A stretch of DNA of 6,000 nt from Patescibacteria group bacterium. GTDB taxonomy: Bacteria > Patescibacteriota > Minisyncoccia > Phycocordibacterales > Phycocordibacteraceae. The stretch spans positions 1 through 6,000 of the forward strand of contig JAHJIK010000051.1 in the NCBI GenBank assembly GCA_018823385.1. Reading direction: 5' to 3'. Shown here in pieces: positions 1 to 5,978 of this stretch. Within the stretch, counting starts at the first letter, position 1. The number at the start of each line of letters is the position of its first letter. Both the position numbers and the translations under genes were made by a program. The notes below the pieces were generated by a model. It worked only from the letters and a program-made list of their open reading frames with translations. It had not been told where the DNA came from and searched no databases.

Positions 1-100
1 TGCATCACATCAATTTGTGCGATTAGGTGCGACAGTAGTGAGTGAACCGAATCATATTCTTGAAGCACTGGGATTCAGTTCACACACCGACAAGACTTGA
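1..100 (+). CDS. dprA: DprA (DNA processing protein A), C-terminal fragment
   Basis: Partial gene: only the last 32 codons lie in the window, read from position 2 to the TGA at 98-100. The peptide contains HQFVRLGATVVSEP followed by HILEALGF. This resembles the end of the Rossmann-fold domain of DprA/Smf proteins, where a stretch like 'N.LIREGA..V' precedes 'DILE.L'. DprA binds single-stranded DNA and loads RecA during natural transformation; it acts in the cytoplasm. The fragment ends shortly after this motif, so the protein appears to lack the C-terminal winged-helix domain found in some DprA proteins. The neighbour supports the call, because dprA followed directly by topA on the same strand is a common gene order. 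The match is short and was made by eye, so the family call is likely but not certain. Confidence 0.7.
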   Translation, partial: ASHQFVRLGATVVSEPNHILEALGFSSHTDKT

Positions 101-126
101 CCATATATAGGTATGCACGGTATGAG
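97..126 (+). promoter_or_regulatory. Possible weak promoter in front of topA
   Basis: TTGACC at 97-102 and TATGAG at 121-126 are separated by 18 bp and match the sigma-70 boxes at 4 of 6 positions each. Transcription would start about at 133-135, giving an mRNA with almost no leader before the topA ATG at 135. A rival pair is TTCACA at 79-84 and TATATA at 104-109, but its spacing is 19 bp. Both are weak, and read-through from dprA is an equally good explanation. Confidence 0.3.
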
Positions 127-134
127 TTAGCTAC

Positions 135-2540
135 ATGGCAAAGAAACTACTAATCGTTGAGTCTCCAGCAAAGGCCCGCACCATCCAGCAATATCTGGGT
201 GCAGACTATGAAGTACTAGCTTCTGTGGGGCACGTGCGAGACCTGCCAAAGACCAATAAGGACGCAGTGGATATTGAAGGGGGCTTTGTTCCTCGCTACG
301 TAATTTCTCCTGATAAGCGGGAGGTAATTGAACGTATCCAGAAGGCGGCAGCAAAGGCGGGAGAGATCTTTCTTGCAACTGACCCCGACCGCGAAGGTGA
401 GGCTATTGCATGGCATATAAAGGAAGCGGTTGGACTCAAGAAACCACAGCGTGTGGTATTCCACGAGATCACAAAGACAGCCGTTGAGGAGGCCCTCACT
501 CACCCACGCACTATCGATGAAAACCTGCGACAAGCGCAGGAAGCGCGTCGCGTGCTTGACCGCATTGTGGGGTACGACCTATCTGGCCTTATCTGGAAAA
601 AGGTGCGCTATGGACTTTCAGCTGGTCGCGTACAGTCGCCAGCGCTGCGTATTATTGCTGAGCGTGAACGCGAGATCAAAGCATTCATTCCTGTTACCTA
701 TTTTGTACTCGACGCCATTTTCAAAACAAAAGGTGGTGAGTTCCCTGCCAGCTGTGTAGAGCAACCAGACAATGCTAAAGAGACAGAACGGATTCTTACG
801 CTTGGACAAAAAGCAAAGTGGTCTGTAGCGGACGTAACAGAGCGAAGTGAGGAGCGGGTTCCAAAACCTCCCTTCACTACGTCAACGCTTCAGCAGTCAG
901 CATCAACACGTCTTGGCTTTTCTCCATCACGCACCATGCGTGCCGCCCAGAAGCTATACGAAGCAGGACACATCACCTACATGCGTACTGACTCAGTATC
1001 TCTTTCAAAAGAAGCGGTGTCTAAGATTGCGAGTGTTGTTGAAAGTGAATACGGAAAGGAATACGTAGAGACAAGGGTATACAAGACTAAGAGCAAGAAT
1101 GCGCAGGAGGCTCACGAAGCCGTTCGTCCAACTGATGCAAGTCGCGGTTCTGCTGGCGCAAATGGTGACGAAGAGAAACTATACGAACTCATTCGAACTC
1201 GCACGGTAGCGTCCCAGATGAGCGCAGCAAAAGTGTCCCGAACGAGCGTAAAGGCAAAGGCTGATTGTGACATTCCCCTCTTTAGTTCAAATGGCTCACG
1301 TGTCCTCTTCCCCGGATGGCTTGCTTGCGACACTCGTGCACGCGGTGAGGACGTTGAGCTTCCAAAGCTTGCTGTTGGAGACGCGCTTGATCTGAAAACA
1401 CTTGGCAGCGAAGAGAAACAGACTGAACCACCAAACCGATATACGGAAGCCGGTCTCATCAAAGAACTTGAGAAGCGTGGTATTGGACGCCCTTCAACAT
1501 ACGCAAGCATCATGAAAACTATTCAGGATCGTGGATATGTTGAAAAGCAAGGACGCACCCTTCACCCAACCGCAACCGGTATGGTGGTGTCTGGTTGGCT
1601 TGAAGAACATTTTGCTGAATATGTTAGTGATTCATTCACTGCAGAGATGGAGGATGAGCTCGATGAAATTGCACGCGGCGAGCGCGGGTACAAAGCTACC
1701 CTTGAGGAGTTCTATACCCCCTTCCAGAAAGCTGTTGCGTCAAAAGAGGATCTTCCAAAAGCCACTTCGCTAGGTAAAGTTCCACCAGAGTTCACCTGTC
1801 CTAAGTGTGGAAGCGAGATGGAGTTCAAGCTTGGTCGCGGTGGTATCTTCATGAGCTGCATTCGATATCCTGACTGTGACGGTGCTCGTCAGGAAGACGG
1901 TACAGAACTTAAGAGTGACGAGCCAATTGGCATGCACCCTGAAACAGGGCACCCAATATTCATCAGAACCGGACGATATGGGCCATATGTTGAAATGATT
2001 CTGCCTGAACCTGAACCAGTTCCCGAAGAAGAAGCACCTGTTCAATATACAAAAACAGGTAAGGTTAAAAAGGTTGCGAAAAAGAAAGCGCCGAAGAAAC
2101 CAAAGGTAAACGCAAAGCGAGCAGGTATCCCTACAGGAACTGACCTCTCTGTCGTTACCCTTGCGGACGCCGTGAAGTATCTATCCCTTCCTCGTGAGCT
2201 TGGTATGCATCCTGATTCAGGAAAACCAATCACCGCTTCAACCGGACGCTTTGGCCCATATGTCGCGCACGATGGTGAGTTCCGTTCAATCAAAAAGAGC
2301 GACCCCTACACCATTTCATTTGACGAGGCGCTTACCCTCATTCGTGAGCCAAAGAAGCCACCACGTGGTGTTGATATTGTGAAAGAAATTGGCAAGCACC
2401 CAAAGACGGGCAAAATGCTCACGCTGTATAAATCAAAGCAGGGACACTTCCTAAAGAAAGGACTACGACGTATCTATCTTCCAGAGACCGTGAAGCCAGA
2501 TGACATCACCCCTGAGGAAGCTGCAAGCTACTTAGCATAA
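135..2540 (+). CDS. topA: DNA topoisomerase I (type IA)
   Basis: Complete 801-residue type IA topoisomerase. It relaxes negative supercoils by cutting one strand through a 5'-phosphotyrosine link. The Toprim domain is at about residues 3-115: catalytic Glu9 lies in VESPAKA and the metal-binding acids Asp83, Asp85 and Glu87 lie in ATDPDREGEA. The catalytic Tyr282 is in ITYMRTDS. The motif RGIGRPSTYASI (448-459) is also typical. After the core comes one four-Cys zinc ribbon (Cys555, Cys558, Cys575, Cys581). Three C-terminal repeats follow, marked by GMHPETG (599), GMHPDSG (690) and GKHPKTG (753); the first two also carry GR(Y/F)GPYV. A Lys-rich linker (about 640-661) separates repeats 1 and 2. 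The first ATG fits the family N-terminus MAKKLLIVESPAKA. No Shine-Dalgarno sequence precedes it. No plus-strand terminator is visible after the stop. Confidence 0.98.
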   Translation: MAKKLLIVESPAKARTIQQYLGADYEVLASVGHVRDLPKTNKDAVDIEGGFVPRYVISPDKREVIERIQKAAAKAGEIFLATDPDREGEAIAWHIKEAVGLKKPQRVVFHEITKTAVEEALTHPRTIDENLRQAQEARRVLDRIVGYDLSGLIWKKVRYGLSAGRVQSPALRIIAEREREIKAFIPVTYFVLDAIFKTKGGEFPASCVEQPDNAKETERILTLGQKAKWSVADVTERSEERVPKPPFTTSTLQQSASTRLGFSPSRTMRAAQKLYEAGHITYMRTDSVSLSKEAVSKIASVVESEYGKEYVETRVYKTKSKNAQEAHEAVRPTDASRGSAGANGDEEKLYELIRTRTVASQMSAAKVSRTSVKAKADCDIPLFSSNGSRVLFPGWLACDTRARGEDVELPKLAVGDALDLKTLGSEEKQTEPPNRYTEAGLIKELEKRGIGRPSTYASIMKTIQDRGYVEKQGRTLHPTATGMVVSGWLEEHFAEYVSDSFTAEMEDELDEIARGERGYKATLEEFYTPFQKAVASKEDLPKATSLGKVPPEFTCPKCGSEMEFKLGRGGIFMSCIRYPDCDGARQEDGTELKSDEPIGMHPETGHPIFIRTGRYGPYVEMILPEPEPVPEEEAPVQYTKTGKVKKVAKKKAPKKPKVNAKRAGIPTGTDLSVVTLADAVKYLSLPRELGMHPDSGKPITASTGRFGPYVAHDGEFRSIKKSDPYTISFDEALTLIREPKKPPRGVDIVKEIGKHPKTGKMLTLYKSKQGHFLKKGLRRIYLPETVKPDDITPEEAASYLA

Positions 2541-2567
2541 AAAGAAGGCCTGCCGGAGCAGGTCTTC
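2539..2567 (-). terminator. Intrinsic terminator of the minus-strand hypothetical gene
   Basis: The arms GAAGGCCTGC (2544-2553) and GCAGGTCTTC (2558-2567) form a 10-bp stem with one G-T wobble and a CGGA loop. On the minus strand the stem is followed by TTTTT (2543-2539). On the plus strand no T-run follows, so it should terminate mainly minus-strand transcription. It begins 16-20 bp after the stop codons of the minus-strand gene. Its U-tract overlaps the topA stop codon (2538-2540). Confidence 0.8.
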
Positions 2568-2583
2568 AGAATGTTCAGTGACG

Positions 2584-3069
2584 CTATCTATGCGTCTTTC
2601 TCCTCACTTTTCGTTGGAGCTTCGTCGGGGCGATTAACCTTTGCTCCATCAAGTTCCAGGAGTTCGCAGAGCGTGTACTCCCCAACACAATTGGGGTATG
2701 TTCGAGTTGGCTCTGCACACACCTGATCTCAATCCCTTCGCTAGCGTACGAAAGGGCAAAAAGTCGTTTTGGGTGTACAAGTATTTCAGCAACAAACAGA
2801 CTGTACGGTAGTCGCGATGTGCCGCCAAGGTAGGCAAGCATGTATTCACGATACCGTTTTCTGCTTTCAACTGCAGCCTGCAACATTTCTGCAGCACGCC
2901 GTGCCGCTTCCGGATGCAAGTGTTCTGCAGCCAAATCAGCAATGCGTAGCCGCATTTCCGCTATCGAAAGGGGCTCGCCCGAACCGTCTTTCATAAACTG
3001 GGAAAAGGCAGCAAGTGCGAGACCAGTACCGTGGCGACGCCTGTCTTCCGGATCTCCGTAACCCATCAT
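2584..3069 (-). CDS. Uncharacterised protein, probably frameshifted near its 3' end
   Basis: An uninterrupted frame of 161 codons; I do not recognise the family. The N-terminal part is Ala/Arg/Glu-rich and looks helical (about residues 35-80). It is followed by a more hydrophobic stretch, with PYSLFVAEILVHPKRLFAL at 88-106. I see no signal peptide or clear membrane segment. Two start codons are adjacent (3067-3069 and 3064-3066). A GGGAG Shine-Dalgarno sequence lies 4 nt before the first and 7 nt before the second, so the second may be used. An intrinsic terminator just after the stop supports a real transcription unit. The last 45 or so residues in this frame look unlike a natural C-terminus and end in a basic run (KVRRKTHR). 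A different frame gives a more convincing end, described in the next entry. The gene stands alone, converging on topA and diverging from rel. Confidence 0.6.
   Translation of the reverse strand: MMGYGDPEDRRRHGTGLALAAFSQFMKDGSGEPLSIAEMRLRIADLAAEHLHPEAARRAAEMLQAAVESRKRYREYMLAYLGGTSRLPYSLFVAEILVHPKRLFALSYASEGIEIRCVQSQLEHTPIVLGSTRSANSWNLMEQRLIAPTKLQRKVRRKTHR
2588..2728 (-). pseudogene. Likely true C-terminal part of the minus-strand gene, in the -1 frame
   Basis: This frame is open from 2728 to a TAG at 2590-2588, just after an in-frame TGA at 2731-2729. It encodes a tail with spaced cysteines and an acidic, soluble character: VCAEPTRTYPNCVGEYTLCE, then LLELDG, NRPDEAPT and SEEKDA. It reads far more like a protein end than the longer frame over the same DNA. 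The two frames would join at the dinucleotide run at 2716-2722 (GTGTGTG on the minus strand). Removing one GT unit gives a smooth reading ...GIEIRCAEPTRTYPN. The cause could be a real mutation, phase variation or a sequencing/assembly error. I see no canonical slippery heptamer for programmed frameshifting. Confidence 0.5.
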
Positions 3070-3082
3070 GTTTCTCCCAAAA

Positions 3083-3118
3083 GACTGAACTCAGTCAGTC
3101 AAAGAACAGTGGTATACT
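3083..3118 (+). promoter_or_regulatory. rel promoter with extended -10 and two inverted repeats
   Basis: TATACT at 3113-3118 matches the -10 consensus at 5 of 6 positions and is preceded by TG one base upstream (3110-3111), an extended -10. No good -35 is present at the right distance. Transcription should start near 3125, a few bases before the ATG at 3131. Two inverted repeats are candidate operators: GACTGA-AC-TCAGTC (3083-3096), and ACAGT-GGTAT-ACTGT (3106-3120), which is centred over the -10. On the minus strand TATACC (3116-3111) could drive the divergent hypothetical gene. Confidence 0.5.
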
Positions 3119-3130
3119 GTGCACTTAAGC

Positions 3131-4786
3131 ATGACTACCGTCAAGGAAATTCTAGCAGAGATGCGTGAAGCCTCCCCGGAAGATGAGGCGCTTGTTTCCG
3201 CAGCATATGCGTTTGCTGAAAACGCACACTCAACCCACAAGCGGTATTCAGGAGAACCGTACTTCCTCCATCCGGCAGCCGTAGGAAAACATCTCGCCAT
3301 TCTCGGCATGGATGCAGCCACCATCGCAGCAGGCCTTCTGCACGACACGGTTGAAGATGGTGAAGTGACCGAAGAACAGGTGCGGGAGAAATTTGGCCCC
3401 GAGGTCCTCTTTTTAGTTGAAGGTGTTACCAAGCTCGGAAAGCACAAGTATCAGGGCGCAGAACGCCACGCAGAGTCTCTGAGACGTCTTCTGGTTGCAA
3501 CCTCAGCTGATGTTCGCGTGCTCATCATTAAGTTGGCAGACCGGTATCACAATATGACTACCCTTGAGCACGTACCGGCTCATAAGCGAAAGCGTATTGC
3601 GCTTGAGACACTCAACATATATGCCCCGCTGGCAGATCGTCTTGGAATGGGACGCATAAAGAAGGAGTTTGAAGATATGGCGTTTCCCTTTGTTGATCCG
3701 GATGCCTATGCACATGCGCTTGAGGTTCGAAAGTTAAAGAACAAAGAAACGGAAGCGGGACTCGCTCGCGTACAGAAAGAGTTACAGCACACCTTGGTAC
3801 GAAAAAGTATTAAGGATTTCAGAACAGAGATTCGCGTTAAAGGTCTGTGGAGTCTGCATCAGAAGCTTAAGCGAAAGGATGATGATATTACCCGCATCCA
3901 CGATATTGCAGCACTGCGTGTTGTAGTGAAATCAGTTGATGACTGCTATGCCGTACTGGGTGTCATTCACTCGCTCTGGAAGCCTATGCCAGGTGAGTTT
4001 AAAGATTATATTGCGTTCCCTAAGCCAAATGGATACCAGTCACTTCACACCACAGTACTAACCAGTGAGGCGGGTATTGTTGAAGTACAGGTGCGCACTG
4101 AAGACATGCATCAGCGTGCGCAGTTTGGTATTGCTTCACATATGTCATACAAGCAGCTTGGAAAGGCTGCTGAGAAAGGAGCATTTAGGAAGGTATCGTT
4201 TGGTTGGGTTCGAGACCTCATGCCAACTCTCTTGCAGTTCTCACGCAAAGGAGCGGTCACTCCCGTAGTGCAGGCTAAAAAGCCTTCAAAGAAAGCTGCG
4301 TCCTCACCAAAGTGGCTGGCTGATCTTGCTGATGCACACACTTCAATTGCAGGTTCAGAAGAATTTGTTGAGGGCCTCAAAGAAGACTTCTTCTCCCACC
4401 GTGTATTTGTATTCACCCCACGCGGTGATGTTATCGACCTACCTGTTGAATCAACGCCAATCGATTTTGCATATGCCATTCACAGCGAGCTCGGTAATCA
4501 CATGTATGGCGCCAAGGTAAATGAGAAGCTTACCTCCTTTGATACAAAACTCCGCAATGGAGATGTGGTTGAAATATTGGAACGCGAATCAGCCAAGCCA
4601 ACTGCTAAGTGGCTTGATTATGCGAAGACCTCAATGGCTAGGAGACACATTCGCCTCTCTATGGAACATGCTGAGAAAGCAGGAATCAGTCCGTACACAC
4701 AAGCTAAGATGCCTGTGCCAAAGCCAAAGAAGATTCGACAGCCAAAAGTTCCTAAAGCCCCAAAGCCAAAGAAACCTAAAGGCTAA
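3131..4786 (+). CDS. rel: RelA/SpoT-family (p)ppGpp synthetase/hydrolase, short form
   Basis: This enzyme makes and degrades the alarmone (p)ppGpp (stringent response, cytoplasm). Residues are numbered from Met at 3131 (551 aa). The HD hydrolase domain keeps Arg38, His47, His71-Asp72, Glu75-Asp76 (HDTVED) and Asp137 (IKLADRYHNM), so hydrolysis looks intact. The synthetase domain keeps Asp258 (HDIAALRV), the KPMPGEFKDYIAFPKPNGYQ stretch and Glu318 (VEVQVRT), so synthesis looks intact too. A linker with a Lys/Ser-rich stretch (about 383-394) leads to a TGS domain (about 424-484, VFVFTPRGDV to GDVVEIL). The protein then ends in a Lys/Pro-rich tail (about 527-551). The helical, zinc-finger-like and ACT domains of long Rel proteins, which are about 700-750 aa, are absent. 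A GTG at 3119 would add four residues, but it abuts the -10 element, so I prefer the ATG. Its 3' end overlaps parB by 11 bp. Confidence 0.95.
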   Translation: MTTVKEILAEMREASPEDEALVSAAYAFAENAHSTHKRYSGEPYFLHPAAVGKHLAILGMDAATIAAGLLHDTVEDGEVTEEQVREKFGPEVLFLVEGVTKLGKHKYQGAERHAESLRRLLVATSADVRVLIIKLADRYHNMTTLEHVPAHKRKRIALETLNIYAPLADRLGMGRIKKEFEDMAFPFVDPDAYAHALEVRKLKNKETEAGLARVQKELQHTLVRKSIKDFRTEIRVKGLWSLHQKLKRKDDDITRIHDIAALRVVVKSVDDCYAVLGVIHSLWKPMPGEFKDYIAFPKPNGYQSLHTTVLTSEAGIVEVQVRTEDMHQRAQFGIASHMSYKQLGKAAEKGAFRKVSFGWVRDLMPTLLQFSRKGAVTPVVQAKKPSKKAASSPKWLADLADAHTSIAGSEEFVEGLKEDFFSHRVFVFTPRGDVIDLPVESTPIDFAYAIHSELGNHMYGAKVNEKLTSFDTKLRNGDVVEILERESAKPTAKWLDYAKTSMARRHIRLSMEHAEKAGISPYTQAKMPVPKPKKIRQPKVPKAPKPKKPKG

Positions 4787-5768
4787 AATCGCGCACAGAA
4801 TAGATATCCTCCTCAGGTTCAGCCTTTGCTACAGGTGCTGGCGTATCAATTGATGGAATTGGAGATTCCGGTTCAACAGGAACTTCAGCTGGAGACTGCT
4901 CTCCATTTTCAATAGCAAGCGCATCTTCTTCTTGTGCTGCAATTGATGCCACGATGTGTGTCAGGTCTTCTGGTGAGAAGAACTCAATAAGGACACGTCC
5001 ACCCTGTGGTCGGCTTTCGATAAGTACACGAGTACCGAGTGTTTCAGTAAGACTCTTCTCTAGCTCCATCATTTCAGGAGTCTTATCGTGCTTTCGAATC
5101 TTGTCGGTTGCAATACGGCGGGCAAGTTGCTCAGTCACTCGAACCGATGTCTTCTTCAGAACAATTTCTTTAAAGAGTGTTTTCTGCTCTTCTGGACGAT
5201 CAGAAAGCATCAAGAGTGCACGCGCGTGTCCCTCAGTGAGGTCACGGTTAACAACACCGGTCTGAATTTCTTCAGGAAGACCAAGAAGTCGGATTGAGTT
5301 AGAAACGAACTCACGACTACGGCCGATCTTTGCGGCAATCTCTCCGTGTGAAAGTCCGAACTCAGTTGAGAGCTGTGACAGTGACTTGGCGCGGTCAATG
5401 GCGTTCAAGTCTTCACGCTGGAGGTTTTCGATCAATGCAAGCTCGAGCTTCATTCCATCAGTCTGCTCACCTACTCGAATCACGACCGGAATCTCCTTGA
5501 GACCCGCAAGCTTAGAGGCCCGGAGGCGGCGCTCTCCTGCGATAAGCTCATAGGTGCTCTGAATCCCACCATCCTGCTTTTCCACCTCTTTACGGGTCAC
5601 TACAAGGGGCTGCAGCACACCATACTGTCGGATACTGTCAGCAAGCCCACGAAGGCGGTCCTCATCGAACTCGCGACGAGGCTGGAACGGGTTTGGCTGA
5701 ATTCTATCTACCTCAACCCAAAATACTGAATCATACTTGGTCGGCTCACTAAATTTTGAATCACTCAT
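4776..5768 (-). CDS. parB: ParB/Spo0J-type chromosome partitioning protein
   Basis: ParB is a CTP-dependent DNA clamp that loads at parS sites near the origin and works with ParA and SMC in segregation. The 330-residue product starts with an N-terminal CTPase/ParB domain (about 17-125). It has QPNPFQPRREFD near the start, the GERRLRAS motif at 78-85 and ENLQREDLN at 114-122. A helix-turn-helix for parS recognition follows (about 139-164, HGEIAAKIGRSREFVSNSIR). A probable C-terminal dimerisation segment spans about 232-275. The last 55 residues are an acidic, Pro-rich extension ending in IYSVRDFSL, which makes the protein longer than usual for the family. No parA or consensus parS is in the window. 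The start ATG is preceded by an extended -10 element rather than a ribosome binding site. Rel converges from the other side. Confidence 0.95.
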   Translation of the reverse strand: MSDSKFSEPTKYDSVFWVEVDRIQPNPFQPRREFDEDRLRGLADSIRQYGVLQPLVVTRKEVEKQDGGIQSTYELIAGERRLRASKLAGLKEIPVVIRVGEQTDGMKLELALIENLQREDLNAIDRAKSLSQLSTEFGLSHGEIAAKIGRSREFVSNSIRLLGLPEEIQTGVVNRDLTEGHARALLMLSDRPEEQKTLFKEIVLKKTSVRVTEQLARRIATDKIRKHDKTPEMMELEKSLTETLGTRVLIESRPQGGRVLIEFFSPEDLTHIVASIAAQEEDALAIENGEQSPAEVPVEPESPIPSIDTPAPVAKAEPEEDIYSVRDFSL

Positions 5769-5775
5769 GTATGGC

Positions 5776-5784
5776 AGTGTATCA
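5776..5784 (-). promoter_or_regulatory. Possible parB promoter, extended -10
   Basis: On the minus strand the sequence TGATACACT (5784-5776) is an extended -10 (TGN followed by TACACT, 4 of 6 to consensus). It ends 7 bp before the parB ATG, so transcription would begin at or next to the start codon, giving a leaderless or nearly leaderless mRNA. No clear -35 is visible and no Shine-Dalgarno sequence is present. Confidence 0.4.
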
Positions 5785-5790
5785 TGAGGT

Positions 5791-5819
5791 TTGCAGGATA
5801 CGCCGTGGACAGTTAGGAT
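5791..5819 (+). promoter_or_regulatory. Possible promoter of tRNA-Leu
   Basis: TTGCAG (5791-5796) and TAGGAT (5814-5819) are 17 bp apart and match the sigma-70 boxes at 3 and 4 positions. Transcription would start near 5826, about two bases before the mature tRNA 5' end. The elements lie back to back with the putative parB promoter in the same 59-bp gap. Confidence 0.4.
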
Positions 5820-5827
5820 TATCCGAT

Positions 5828-5910
5828 GCCGGGGTGGCGGAATGGTAGACGCAGCAGATTCAAAACCTGCAGTCCGTAAGGGCGTGAGAGTTCAAGTCTC
5901 TCCCTCGGCA
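5828..5910 (+). tRNA. tRNA-Leu (anticodon CAA)
   Basis: Class II tRNA of 83 nt that reads UUG codons. The acceptor stem pairs GCCGGGG (5828-5834) with CCTCGGC (5903-5909) with one G-T wobble, followed by discriminator A5910. The D stem is GCG/CGC (5837-5839, 5850-5852) with GG in its loop. The anticodon loop TTCAAAA (5859-5865) places CAA at 5861-5863. A long variable arm folds as GTCC-GTAA-GGGC (5872-5883). The T arm is GAGAG-TTCAAGT-CTCTC (5886-5902). The long variable arm, A73 discriminator and CAA anticodon together identify leucine. The 3' CCA is not encoded (CAA follows A73), so it must be added by an enzyme. The last anticodon-stem pair (31-39) is an A-C mismatch. Confidence 0.96.
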
Positions 5911-5950
5911 CAATTCAGTAAAACGGTAGGAATTCTTGAGGAAATATTGA

Positions 5951-5970
5951 ACACCATATCGCTATGGTGT
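5951..5970 (+). promoter_or_regulatory. Hairpin upstream of boxA (boxB-like)
   Basis: ACACCATA (5951-5958) and TATGGTGT (5963-5970) form a perfect 8-bp stem with a TCGC loop. No T-run follows, so it is not a good terminator of the tRNA. It lies 8 bp before a boxA element, the boxB-boxA order seen in rRNA leaders. An RNA-processing site is another option. Confidence 0.5.
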
Positions 5971-5978
5971 GTGGTAGA

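Noticed and set aside
1112..1513. 133-codon open frame on the minus strand inside topA
   Set aside because: It is antisense to the well-conserved topA core and its Ser/Arg/Pro-rich translation resembles no protein family I know.
2359..2370. Perfect palindrome CACCACGTGGTG with the CACGTG core of parS sites
   Set aside because: Only the core matches the parS consensus TGTTTCACGTGAAACA; the flanks do not fit, and the bases code for conserved-looking residues in topA.
2649..2942. 97-codon minus-strand frame overlapping the hypothetical gene
   Set aside because: It has no ribosome site or credible composition. The coding signal moves from the long frame to the -1 frame tail, not to this one.
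3119..3130. GTG at 3119 as the rel start
   Set aside because: It directly follows the -10 hexamer TATACT, so the mRNA would begin downstream of it; the ATG at 3131 gives a normal N-terminus.
4111..4479. 122-codon minus-strand frame inside rel
   Set aside because: It is antisense to the conserved synthetase-TGS region and its translation is unlike a natural protein.
5951..5970. Hairpin after tRNA-Leu as an intrinsic terminator
   Set aside because: No T-run follows the stem, and a boxA element lies 8 bp downstream.
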